The notes under the pieces: model-generated | Told to the model about the DNA's origin: nothing | Databases searched by the model: none | What the model saw: the letters and a program-made list of their open reading frames with translations, nothing else | Made by a program: the position numbers and the translations under genes | Shown here: positions 51,601 to 63,529 of the stretch, piece by piece | How positions within the stretch are numbered: position 1 is the first letter of the stretch | Layout: the number at the start of each line of letters is the position of its first letter | Assembly: GCA_019614645.1 (NCBI GenBank) | Contig: JABWDB010000002.1 | Location: forward strand, 13,739,501-13,803,500 | Direction of reading: 5' to 3' | Source: Stratiolaelaps scimitus | Taxonomy: Eukaryota; Arthropoda; Arachnida; Mesostigmata; Laelapidae | Length of the DNA stretch: 64,000 nucleotides

Positions 51601-54246
51601 TGCAGGACTATGTGGAGCATATTACAGAGGTGAGCAAGAGCAGGGGTAAATATAGCACGAAGGCAACTCTTTTTGCAAGAGAGAAACAGCTGAGTGCACG
51701 TGAAGACTTTAAGCATCCGTTGATATTACCGCTTACTTATTACTATAGCTATAAAAAATAAACTATATAGAATATATATATACATATATATTTTACGCAC
51801 AGGGCTATTTGGAAGTGAGATAAATCGTAACTTTGTCGGTGTCACTTGTGTGCAATTCATATCTCATGATTATATTACATCATTTTTATTAGTTATTACT
51901 ATTATTATTGATAGTTAGCAAGCGATGGATTGATGTGAGTCCGTTCTCTAATTGACTCGTTTTCTGTTGCATCTGGATTTATTTCCGCTTAGGCGCTGGA
52001 TAGCCTGAGGGCCTTCCTCACCAACGTGAGCCTTGAGGAGCACGATGACGTTGTGAGTGCACTATGCCAGCATATGGCCTTAATCACAGAAAACGAGATG
52101 CTCGGCCAGCAAGCATACGAAGTCCTAAGCGCGCTATGCGATAGAAATGGCTTGCACGGAGATCTGTCGGAGCTCTTAAAGCTAATTTCTTTCAAGCTTA
52201 ATGGAAACTTACTCATGTTAAGGGCGTCACTCAAGTGAGTATTGGAATACCTACCCCAGATAGACAAATATTGTGCTAAGCAAAACTTTTAGTAGCAGCA
52301 TAATAATCCTTGTATATATGGTTCTATCTATTTTTTTTTGTTGAAGTTATAGGGTATATGGATACGATTAGAATGCAGTCGCAAATCTCAAATAAACGCG
52401 AAATTCGGGTTGGACAGGCGTTGATGACAAATGCTGCCCGAGGCTATATTTGCAGGACTGATTATGGGGTTCACCTTCTATGGGGTTGAATGGAAGTACG
52501 AAAAATTCAATTGTACCAGTATCTTTATTCGATGCCGGGGCGCACAAAATTACCCACCGTGTTTACCACTAACGATTGTATTTGTCTCTTACGTTCGACC
52601 CGACGAAATGTGTAGGGACCAGGTTCCTCGGGCGATGGTCAAGGCCCGGGATTCCAGCTTGCGCTTCCTCATGGACATGAGGGAGCGTGTAGAAAACGAC
52701 GATTATCTCGTCGTCACAATCCAACAGTTGGCTATGCGGTCGCTAGAGAAAGCTGATATCCGTTTTCGGACTGCGCAAGGCGTCCTTCAGCTCGTGCTTC
52801 AACTTGAGGCTGAGTCTCTTACCCGGACGTTGCACTGGTTCCACAAGATGATCCGTTCGAAAATCCCGCGCCACCGAATGTTCTCGCTCGAACTGTTTGG
52901 CCAGATCTGCAGTCTACAGCGTACGCCGCAGGTGGGTATTGACTCCGGCATCAGTACAAAATTAGCTATCCCCGGGAGCACAACGCCTTTAACGCAGTGG
53001 ACTCTAGTCTCGAGTTTTCAACGAGTTGGATAAGATGTATGTTCCGTACTTGAATTAAGTTCGTACGCCAAGTTATGCTCTTTCATTTAAAAAGAAAAAT
53101 TGAAAAGTGGATGTACAGATATCGACGATCGCGACACAACGTCTTGGCGTGACCTCCCCAGCGAACGTATTGAGACGCCACTCATCACACGACATCTATG
53201 AAAGCGTTCGGCATCATTCCTTACCTAGTTCCGGAAATAAACCGCAAATGTTATGTTATGTTATTCCCATTCAGAGAAATATAACCTTCAATTCAGTGAA
53301 TAGCCTCGATCTTGTGGTTCTAGGCACTACGAGGACACTTTAGCAACATCGCTCTGGCGGCCCTCGAACGAGTTATGGACGACTTGGCCACGGTGAAAGC
53401 CAAGGCGTTTGCTTTTTTCGCTCAACTGACCAATACACCCCATTGGATGGACAACCTCGTGACAAGCGAATGCAGCCATGAGGACGTGATCGGTGCGCTG
53501 CTGGGAATCCTAAACGAATGTGTCAAAGATTCGAAGGTGCACGTGCGAAAGAGCGCCCTTAATGTGCTAAACGGAATTCTCTGCGGAGACACCGAATTTG
53601 ACAAAGGACCCTACGTAGATGTGAGTCCGTATCGCACTAGACACTAGATATAATAGCTAGACTGAGGTCGGTGAAATGTCGAAGATAGACGCCGAGATAC
53701 CAACAGATACGTTGTGGAAGATACAATATAACACTAATAGAAAAAAAAAGAAATATCATTACAACAGAATTTTTTGTTCGTTGTGTGTCTGGTCTCTTGA
53801 TTTAATGCTTTTGTTATATCTATACATATGAAAATATTTTTACGCATTTTTACGCGCTCTGATTCTCCGGCCAGGTGATTGTCCGATGTTGCCGTGATCA
53901 GACAATTCTCGTTCGGAAACACGCACTCGAGTGCCTTTTGAAGGTTTATCGGCGACACCCTACCTATTACAAGGAGTTTGTTTCTGGCGTGTTTCCTCTC
54001 ACTATGGACAATGAACCGTCGGTGCAAGAAAAAGCCCTGGCCTGCATTCTTGATGTCGTCTTCGACTCAATACTTCCGGGGCGAGACGAGGACAGTGCGT
54101 GGAACGTTCTTAGACATCTAGGTGAGTACCAATTCATTTGCTGTAGAAATTTCTCCTGTTGTGTACTTTTCTCGGAATGAGCTCCTTATTTATGGACTTG
54201 CCCGTCTTAGATGCTAGAATACCACCATCGTCACGTAAAGTATATA

Positions 54247-54292
<46 letters not shown>

Positions 54293-57200
54293 CTTTGTGC
54301 ATGAATGTTTATTTCTCAATGTAGGCTGCAGGAGCGAAGCGTTCCTGGATATTTATCGAGCTGATTTCAAGTGATTAGTTGCGTCTGGCTATATGTATTA
54401 TATGAAAGGTTGTAATGTGCATGTTTTGAATATTTTTCGGAAATTCGATTTGTCGATATATTTGCTCTAAAATCATACCGCTCGAACTCGATTGCGATTA
54501 CCCGCCGAATTAATTCCTGGTTCCTACTGTTAACCTCGCTTGCAACTATACCTGGAATAGTTCATCTCCTTGTCGGACTGCTAAATACGACGATTTCTAA
54601 TATAATCGTTTGTAATCAAATTTTGGCGGACGCGAGGAATCTTTAAATGTCTTTATCGTATTTTTTATTCATTATTTTTAAAAGATCAGCAGACGTGGCC
54701 CCGACAGATCGTTATACCTATCAATCAAGTGCTGCGTCCTGTTACAAAGCGGAACATATAAGAGTCAGCTAAAACATAAAGCTTCCGTAGGAACTCAATA
54801 GATCACGTTCCACGTAGAATCATTTCCCCGTGTGTTAACTCCAACAATTCGCCAAGGACTACCCGTGGTGTCGTTGTTGTGTATATGTTCGCATTGTTTT
54901 GCTGTACTCCCTAGGCACCTATGAACGATATCTGCCTTCGATATGTGAGCAGCTCTGCAAAAAGGAGGGAAAGATCCAACTGGACAAACAGCATCTGCGC
55001 GCACTTGTGTTGGCGCTCAACGGATCGCCAAACGCCTCGTGGGCCTGGAAGCTGCTAAGTTACCTTTGCAATCACACCCACGTCGATCTTTCCGGCTTCA
55101 ACGACTGTGATGACCAACTGTACGTTCGATTAAAACACAACGTTTCCCTCCTCTTTATTGGATAGAAATGTCAGACTTGATTAGTCAGACGACCTCACCT
55201 GTACAATATGATGAACACATAAGGCAACATAAGGCAATATACGAAACCGGAGTTACGATGGAGGAGCGTGAGACAGCCGTATGTGGGCGCAATTTCGTGC
55301 AAATTATCGATTCATTTGCTCAAATGTGATTATACTTCTTGTATGATTTTTGTCTCTTTTAGAGATGATGACGCCGAGTGCTGTCGTCTGAGCGTGCTTT
55401 TCACCCAATCGAAGCAAAGAAGAGAGAAAGAACATTATCAGGGTAAGTAGAATTATTTGGTGTTTTCGAAAATTGCAAAAAAAAAAAAAATATTAATATA
55501 TAGTTGAAATCTACGAGGATATTTTGAGTGACTAAATAGATGACATGAGTTAGTCTTTGAAGATCTTTTTCTTACCCTGGGAGGGCCACATTATCGATCA
55601 CAAGTGAAAATTTCCATGCTAAGATAAGGGAATCAATTGAGCCCGCAATTCAAATGATCTCTAAGGGTAGAGCCTTATCTCACATTTCTTATATGCTACA
55701 GATTCATTGTTGACGATATTAAACGATCCAACGACGTCGTTTATGCGATTGGCGCACGTATGCTCGATCCTTCTGCACTTGGATCGACCCCAGCTCGTCC
55801 GCTGGACAGACGTTACCTTCCCTAATAGCTTGGCCGTTATGGAGCAGGCCGTCAAAGACGACGCTGGCAATTCGTCATTAGTGTCTGAGGACGACTTGCT
55901 ATCAGCAATGTTCAAAGCCGGTGAATGTGTACTAGTTTTGCCGAACCTCGCCAATCTCCACCTATGCACCCTACTGCGCACGATCGTACAAGAATCAAAA
56001 CAACCGCGTAAGTTTGCCTTCCGTTGCTTTCTACGTCACAGAGTAAGGCCATGTGCTTCGTTTTTCGAGTTTAAGATACTCCAGATGATCGTCGGTGTCC
56101 GAGTTCGCTCCCGACATTTTTCGTGGGAACGCCATAATGCGGATACGTATGGGAAATATCTGCTGGTAGAAAGATCGGGGGGCAGCGGCAAAGGGAGGTT
56201 AATTACTTATGGTATCGGAGGGCTTCGACTCGCGACCTCTGGCGTTGCTTACCAGTAGGAGACGGAGATTCAAGTCGCGGGTATCGCGTTTCGAATAAAT
56301 ATGTCCATGCTCATTGTTTTCCTCTCTAACCTTCACTGCAGTGGCTGTTCGTCGGATGGCCCTACGCGTGCTGGGCCAGATCTCACTTGTGTCCGTGGAT
56401 CTAGCGAAGCGGTTAGTGGGACTCATTGGAGACACTGTAGATAACGCCGACGATCTCTCCCTTCGAGTGATCGGTATCCGAACCGTTGCTGATCTCTCGT
56501 GCCGTTACGCCACGCTGACCGACTCGCTTCTACCTGTCGTCTATTGCTTACTAAAAGACCCGGAGACGGAGGTTCGTCGAGCGGCGATTACGAATCTACT
56601 GCAGCTGCTGAAAGAGGAATACATCAAGCTGCGGAACAATTTCCTCTACCACATGCTCGAGTGTGTTCTCGACGAGGACGAGATGCTTCGGGACCTGAGT
56701 GAGTTCGGCCTCGACCAGTTTGTGCTCAAGAGGAACCCGAACCTATTTCTACACAACTTCATCGATTGCGTGTTTCATCTCAACGCCTACCGTGGCCATT
56801 CGCTCTACAATCAGGTGCTGCAGACGCCTCGCGAGATGCAGACGTTCTCGCTGGTGGGGCAGCCATCGAAGAGGCAGGTTATCTACCGTTTCATGGTCCG
56901 CCGCCTGACGGATGAGCACAAATTCCTGCTCACGCTCAACATCTGCAACAACGTTCTAAAGGCGATTGTTGATAACGAGACAGCTGTTGACCGGTAGGTC
57001 GAGTGAACAACGCTCGGTTTATTCTGCAAATGTCCTATGTAAGAGTGTGTCCCCTCTTGGGCGCCTAAAACGACCTCGATTATGCATAGGAGCAAGCTAG
57101 ATCTTCTCGAAGATGTCAAAGATGAAGCTAAATATAGGCAGAATGTGAAAAACAATTACAACAATTACGTAAGATATGACAAGACAATATTATTCGTACC

Positions 57201-60200
57201 AATTACAAGCGAAGTCAATCTATGGTAAAAGCGCATTTCAGTTTAGCGGGAGTGTGCCTGACTTCCATCGCTCGTGTCAATACTGTCTTTGATGTGTTGC
57301 TATCGTTATTGTTACTATCGTTACTTGTGTTGCTATTACGCAACAGGGAATGCCCAGCGATCGTGATCGACCTGCTGGAGGTGCTCTGTATGGATGAGCT
57401 GCGTCTGAGGGTGAGCTCTCGTGGCGATGAGGAGGAGGCTGGGACAGGATTTGCTGGAGAGGATAACAATGGAACGGCGAATGCCCCAACGACTCCAAGT
57501 ACCCGGCACACCCGCAAGAAGGAACAGTTCATCCTGAACGCCATCAAGCTCAAGACGATGATCGAGTCTATCCTACCCCCGCTCACCATGCTGAAGAGCC
57601 GGTATGTTGACGACCGATCCGGTCAATTGGCGGAGTGGCATTCTCGCCTTCGATCCAATCTCACGTTTTCAGTGAACGCACCGAAACTCTGAGTTAGAAA
57701 CTTCTACAGTGACATTCGTACAGCTGCACGAGGTCTACCACAAGTGTGATTCTAGCGTCCTTATGATAAGGGTCAACATTATAGGGTCATAGTGTAATTT
57801 AAGGAATATGGCGGGAAAAACAAGAATCACGTTCTGTAGAGAAACCTTTTTGGATGGAGGGAGGACGTACGACCGCTCAAACTTAACCAAACTCGTAAAT
57901 ATATATATATTTCTGCTGCATATAAGCTTCATTCTCTTCGGGCCATTTTTCGTGATTTCCAGCTGTGAAGACAACGAAGAGCTCATGACCGCGTTAATGT
58001 CGTATCTCAACGTGCTCAACCACGAGTACAAGAACGAGCTCAAGGCGCTTCTTGTTGGAAATTCAGCCTCTGAATTCTATAGCGATTTGAAAAAATTCGA
58101 GGCGAGTCGCACGCGACTCGACGACACTGTCGCCTCCAGCCCTGCTGAGGATCCACAGCAAGAGGTTCGGGTGCTGCTTATTTTTCTGAGCGAATCCTAG
58201 CTCTTTGTTTGTCATACGTATTCAGTTGTATACTATTCGCGGTTTCGATCGGAAGTTTATTTAGCCAAACTGTGTTTAGTGACTTCCCTGTTTAGTGACA
58301 TATAAGAGAGCTTAAGCATTGTAAAATTGCAGCTCCTTTGATAAACCAAGAAAGCCTTACCTTTATCTTTACGTAAGTGTCTTTCAACCGTTATAATCGT
58401 TTGTTTCAACTTTTCATTTTTGCAGAGTAAAATGAAGCTGATTATGAAAGTGCTTCAGAGTGCACGTAAGCAGCAGCGAGCAATCTTAAATCGCGACCAG
58501 GAGCACCAACAACAACAACAGCAGCCGGCCGCTGCAGCCGACGCCGCGTCAATGGCAGCAGAGCCTGTTGCGGTGTCGAACGAAGAGCTCATGGGCGTTT
58601 CAGAAGCAACCGGCGAGCTTACAGAAGAAATCAGGCCACCCGAGGCAATTGACAATGAACCGCTGGCAGATGTCGTAGCCAGTAGTGAAGTAGAAGGCCA
58701 GCCAGAAGTGCCCGATGACCTAGCTAGGGAAATCGCGGCATTAGAAGATGCAGCGGAAGCAGCCGCAGCCGAAAACGATTGTTCATATCTAGATACTAAG
58801 CCGACAGAGAAGGCGAAGGTCGACGTCATGGAGCTGAGCGGTGTCGAGCCCCTGATCGAGGACGATCATTTGGAACTGGAGCGCCTCCGGCTCGGGGATC
58901 CCACCGAGAATGGCATTCTGGTCGTAGAAGAAAACCCGGATACACAGCAATCGATCAACGAGAACGCGTTGAATGGGGTTGTGGACAACGAAGAGGACGA
59001 TTACGAACGAGATCTCGATGAGGATAATGATCTACGTGTACCTCCGGCAGGCGATGATTCTGGACGGTCTCCGCAACTCGAAGATGCACCGTCTCCAAAA
59101 GCCGTCGTCTCGAAGGGCGCCGCCTATACAACTACTGCTACTAATAATAATAATAATAATAATATTAACGATGATAACGCTGTCGAGCAGAATGGATTGC
59201 AGCCACCCCTTAATGGCTATACTCGTGGTAGAACAAGAAAGAGATCGTTCAGAGAGGACGAGGCGACAGCGGAACACGAGGTGGCCGACAGTCAGCCTCC
59301 TGAAAGTCTGCCAAACGCTGCGCAGGGCATGCGAGCTCCGGGCGGGGTGACAAGAGCTCGGAAACGCCGACGATCGGCATCGACAGCTTCCAGCGCATCG
59401 AGGGTGTCTCGAGCATCGCACAATTCTAAGCGTTTTCGTCAGGACGTTAACGAGACAGCTTCGAATAGTAATCATAGTAATCATAATGATGAGGTAAATA
59501 GCCCTGTGGCAAGCAACCCAGACGATACGCCCAGCTCACGTGTACCTTCGACGCCAAGACGTTCAGTTTCTGTAAGTGATTCTTTTGTTTTGCTTTTTGG
59601 AATCAGCTTTTGCGTTGTACCCAAAATCAGCAACGATTTCATTCAAGTACCAACGAATATGACAGACGATATGGTGGTTGCCGTTTATTTCTCGAGGTGA
59701 CAATAACCTGTGTGAGTGGTTGTACAAGGTGGCGGCTGCTACATTTTCACCTCTGTTGTTTCCGCAGAAGCGATCTCGGGACGTTTATTCCGAGTCGGTG
59801 CTTCGACTCGGTTCTGCTTTGATCCGATCGCGCTCGAATACGACGGAGCGAGAGCCCGGTCATCCCTCCCGATCGGGCTCCGTTGACTCACGGCCTTCGT
59901 CGACGGTGTCCTCGTTGGTGTCGACGCGATCTTCAGTGCGGCAACAACGCAACGCAGCAGCGGCATCATCCCTCGAGGCGCGTTGGAGACATGAGCATAA
60001 CCTAAAGGTGAGCCGCGCTAAATCGAGCTCGACAGGTGGACTTACCACGCAAGGTCATTCGGAATTGCTGATTATAATATTCGTACTAAAATAGTAGTAC
60101 TTCTGCTACTAGTACCACTGATAGAGTATAGTGCGACTGTCAAACGTAAAGCCTAATCAAGGGAAGAGATGGTGGACTCGCAGCAGACGATGGTGGTTTT

Positions 60201-60879
60201 AGCAGGAAGAGACCTTTTTGTCATTCACGTCACATCCCCCACCCCGCTCCCTGCCACACGGATCGGCCCCCTTGCTATAGTGTGATTAGAATATCTGTGG
60301 TGGTGCCCCGTAAAAAGATTTGCCCCTCTACAAGGGAAAAAACGAAAGTCCAGTCCTATTAGTGTGACATTACAGCCATGAGATGAAGGCTACGAGCCGA
60401 ATCTACGAGCATCTCGCTCCCTTCCCCCGCTATCCGTGTTGCCACGAGAGCTATTCAAGGCAGTAACTAACCAATGCGTGCGATTTGTTTGCGCTTGACT
60501 TTTTCTTGTTTTCCTTGCGTCACCAACATCTTGTTTCCGTTCGTCGTTTATGCCTTCATCGTACCTGTGCTCGCTACACTACCACTAGCCGTGTGAAGTG
60601 ATGATCATTCGAAACCCGGTTGTGGAGATATGCGCCAAAGAGATGCGAGCCACTGGTCAGAGCAGTTTTAGAATGGTCGCCAAAGTTCCACACCGCGCAT
60701 CTCCGGTAGGCTACAACCACAGCAACAACAGCAGCAGCAACAACAACAACAACAACAATAGCAACAACAACAACAGCAGCAACAATAACAACAGCAAACG
60801 TAGCAGCAATAATGTCGATCGTAATAGTAGTAGTGGCAGTAACAAGGGCAGAGATCAGACACCTGTGGACAGATAAGCA
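48625..60879 (+). CDS. NCAPD3: Condensin-2 complex subunit D3, about 1,693 aa, 16 exons
   Basis: Exons: 48625-48876, 50819-50959, 51417-51629, 51993-52234, 52616-52931, 53324-53620, 53875-54121, 54915-55119, 55363-55442, 55702-56007, 56342-56993, 57347-57601, 57963-58164, 58426-59571, 59768-60007 and 60589-60876. All phases agree, giving one frame of 5,079 bases before the stop. The ATG has A at -3 and G at +4. The product is a HEAT-repeat protein. Segments shared with vertebrate NCAPD3 include SKIPRHRMFSLEL (human SSKIPHRVFTLDV), DNEPSVQEKALACILD (DCESTVQEKALEFLD), VLKRNPNLFLHNFIDCVFHL near residue 896 ([20 protein letters not shown]), LTDEHKFLLTLNICNNVL, and YLNVLNHEYKNELKALL near 1080-1100. 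Known role: non-SMC HEAT subunit of condensin II, which acts with SMC2, SMC4, NCAPG2 and NCAPH2 in mitotic chromosome compaction. Donors after exons 2 and 13 are weak (GTTCG). The last exon is the least certain part. Confidence 0.9.
50580..50750 (+). mobile_element. SINE copy B, longest copy, in NCAPD3 intron 1
   Basis: A tRNA-like head (about 50580-50665) has a CTCCGGCT/AGCTGGAG hairpin and a B-box-like GGCTCGACTCCCGTGGCC. The shared body follows: GATGACATATAG, AACTTGAGCATTGTAAAG, TTTGATAAACCAATAAAG, ACCTCTACCTTAACC. This is the most complete copy and shows how head and body join. Confidence 0.75.
54241..54291. repeat. (TA)n microsatellite in NCAPD3 intron 7
   Basis: About 51 bases of TA with one TG interruption, between exons 7 and 8. 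It is the longest such tract in the window. Confidence 0.95.
56195..56295 (-). mobile_element. Possible tRNA-derived SINE head in NCAPD3 intron 10
   Basis: On the minus strand ACTGGTAAGCAACGCCAGAG is followed by GTCGCGAGTCGAAGCCC, which looks like a D/anticodon region plus B box of a tRNA-derived element. The acceptor stem does not close and no body block of the SINE family described elsewhere in this window is present. Confidence 0.3.
58295..58372 (+). mobile_element. SINE copy C, in NCAPD3 intron 13
   Basis: Body blocks GTGACATATAAGAGAG, CTTAAGCATTGTAAAATTGC, AGCTCCTTTGATAAACC and AAGAAAGCCTTACC are nearly identical to copies A and D. The copy ends 53 bases before the acceptor of exon 14, so it supplies much of the sequence in front of that splice site. 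Confidence 0.85.
58426..59571 (+). other. NCAPD3: NCAPD3 exon 14: long disordered tail
   Basis: This single exon encodes 382 residues (about 1137-1518). It begins with a basic helix-like segment (KMKLIMKVLQSARKQQRAIL), then poly-Q, Ala-rich and strongly acidic stretches, a poly-N run encoded by (AAT)n at 59143-59163, then basic clusters (RGRTRKRS, RARKRRRS) that look like nuclear localisation signals, and finally Ser/Thr-Pro sites (VPSTPRRS). Vertebrate D3 tails also carry basic and TP-rich sequence and are phosphorylated by mitotic kinases; conservation here is of type, not of alignment. Confidence 0.8.
60589..60879 (+). other. NCAPD3: Predicted last exon of NCAPD3, poly-Asn rich
   Basis: The acceptor is a pyrimidine-rich stretch ending CACTAG at 60588, in phase with the donor at 60007/60008. 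It encodes about 95 residues: PCEVMIIRNPVVEICAKEM, SSFRMVAKVPHRASP, then a tract of mostly Asn and Ser from an AAC/AGC repeat, ending VDR and a stop. The non-repetitive first part looks protein-like. If the intron is retained instead, the frame ends at 60094 after 29 extra residues. Confidence 0.5.
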
Positions 60880-61715
60880 CGGCTAGGGCTGACGAAGAGA
60901 GAGAGACAGAGCTAAAACAACAAACACTACAGCCACTACGTGTTCGAAAATGGCACCATCAGACACAAACTCAATGGAACATGATAGGATGATCTTGTGC
61001 GCCTGAAGCTTCATGCTTGTGTATATATATACATACATATTAAGTTATTGTCAAATCTATAAGTGTGTGTATATAAAGGTTAAGTGAAAGAAGGTGTGAG
61101 TCGTTGGAAGGACATCGTTTCGCCTTCGACGCATTGCTCCCGGTCGTTCGACTCTATACCTGCGATATTACTGATCCAGAAAAAAACATACGTACACACA
61201 CACAGACGCACGCACATCCACGCACGTACATAGACTACATTACGTAGACCACACTGTCGTTGATTGTGTTTGGCAAATACTATTGAGCTGTATACAATAT
61301 TTATTTTCGATAAAGCTGTCCGACAAAGTAAAAACGATGGCGTTATAGAAGGGATATAAGGATAACTAATGTAAATAGACAAACAAATGCTGTTCGAATC
61401 TCTCCGCGTGATGGGCGACTGATGATGGTAGGATCTTTCATAAAGATGCACGTCGCCACAGAAACTATACAGTCGGTAGATATTAATAGGAGAAGTGCTG
61501 ACGGGGAGAAATGGCTGGTTTCTGTCTCGGCGTAGTCCGCACTATTTAATTTTCGTGTAGATTAATGTAAACAAGAAACGCTGAGGCAGGCTTCTTTGTA
61601 CATAGAGAGAGAAACCTTGTAAATAGTGACCGAATGCGAAAAATGCAACACGAAATCGTTGTAAACTATTGTTACTTTGATACGCGCAAAAAATAAAATC
61701 CACAATGAGAATGGC
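60880..61715 (+). other. Probable 3' UTR of NCAPD3
   Basis: An AT-rich stretch with GT/CA repeats follows the predicted stop and carries AATAAA at 61692-61697. Cleavage would be expected within about 30 bases after it. Open frames on the minus strand here show no protein features. Confidence 0.5.
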
Positions 61716-63529
61716 GAACGAAAGTGAGGTGGCAAGTGTCATTATCCGTGTCATTCTCGAAAATCATTAGGCCAGAGGAGATGGGTGGAACTAGCATCGG
61801 TTAAGCTCGAGTTTCTGGTGGGCCCAGGCACAAGCGTTCAAGCGGGGAGATCAGCATTCAGCCTTAGATTGTCTCACGGTTTGGGATTGGAGCCAAGCTC
61901 AACTGGAATTGTTCGGTGCCGATACAATTTGTGGAAGACGATTATGTGTTCGTCGTTCAGGACCACTGAAAAAGGCTGCATTGGCCATTGTCGAAGCGGT
62001 GTCGCCACAGGAGATGATAATCAAGCAGTTCATATCCCTTCTAACTGTCCCTTCTAACAGTCCCTTCTAACTGTTGGCTCTCCGTGAGCATGATGTTGGA
62101 AACGGTGCCCGGTGCTGGCTAATAGCTACCTGGAGGCGTCAATGGGAGTCTAGTTTTGGGTAGATGTACCGCGTACGCCCCTCGCCTACAAATTTGGATC
62201 GAATCCAAAGTAGCCCCGGCAATACTTGGATTGCCTAAATCTGCAGCGGAGCAAATTCACGCGAGCGGTTAACGCGTGTCAATCCCTAACCTTAAGACTG
62301 TCAAACGTTACGTGAGCATCTTTGACGTGGTACATGGCTTGAATCCCCTCCAAGTGAATAGAATTGTTTTAGCACTGTCGTACTCGCTGATACGGAGACG
62401 TTCAGGGATGCGACGGATCCTCAATGAACGACTTGATCAAGGGCAGGACTAGATCCAACAATGCGTCTACACAACAAAGCAGGAAATGACAGCAGACAAA
62501 AGAATTTGCAGCGCGAACTGTCGCCAAAATGAATCACCGAATGGGTGAGTAAACAACGAAACAGGGACCCGAACGCGGTTAATGAGCAGAGCGAGAGTCC
62601 ACGCATGGATCTGACCCCGACAGCAATCTACAGTCCCCACGCGAGCACAGGACATCCCTTCTGTCCTTCTGCATCAGCCGTAGTGGGTGAAAGGTATCCC
62701 CGGTCAACACTGGTTGTGAGCTGCAACATCCCAATTCCACTTGGATATATGCGTGCACGCATGTTTGGCAAACATTCGACATCAAAGTGCGAATGGAGAT
62801 CACCAGGAGGAATAGCGCAGTGCAAGTTCCAAACGCTTATACTAACTTATTTCGGACGGTGGGCAGTAAATACAGCTAGTTAATGATCAATGTTATCTTG
62901 GGTCACGTCATTTGATTTAGTATTTCATTAAAGGCAACCTCTCTAGCGAGCTGCAATGAAGGAGCCGGCAGGCTAGGGGAGGTTGGGTTACTCGCTTGTT
63001 GCGCAAGACATACGGGAACAAAGCTCGCGTGCTGTATATAGAACCCCGCAATCTTGGCTGGCTCGAATAAGCCTCGGAGTGCCTTGCACGTGTTACTGTC
63101 ATTGCTTACCTGCTCATCAGTTAAATTAGTGTGCTAGCTTCGTGAAATAAACATTTAAATGAAGACGCAAAGAAAAAAAATGCTAATTTAAGCCTAGATA
63201 GCATTACACTTCCATAAACACAAGAACATCTGCATTTAATTGTATTACATTTGCCTGACTTAAAAATACCCTGCATCTATTAGCTGTGATTTGTTTGTTT
63301 CAAATACGAGCGAACGCATGCAATTAAAATTGTTACAGCGTGTTGGCATATCCATCAGACGAGGAGTGCTCGTACGACGGACCACTATGATCTGATGTAT
63401 ATTTAACGAGACATACATTTTTACCATTTTTTAAGTTATTTGTTGTGGCATCATGCAGTAACTATTAGATCCTTCCGCACGTCATCAGGTGAACGATAAA
63501 CGAGATGTTCTAATGCGTCATACTTATTT
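61716..63529. other. Non-coding spacer
   Basis: It contains three tandem copies of a 13-base unit at 62035-62073. Short open frames on both strands have no recognisable features. Confidence 0.5.
62035..62073. repeat. Three tandem copies of a 13-bp unit
   Basis: The unit TCCCTTCTAACTG occurs three times in a row with one base change in the middle copy. Confidence 0.85.

Noticed and set aside
58455..58829. Minus-strand Ser/Ala-rich 124-codon frame
   Set aside because: It is the antisense of the poly-Q/Ala and acidic coding exon 14 of NCAPD3.
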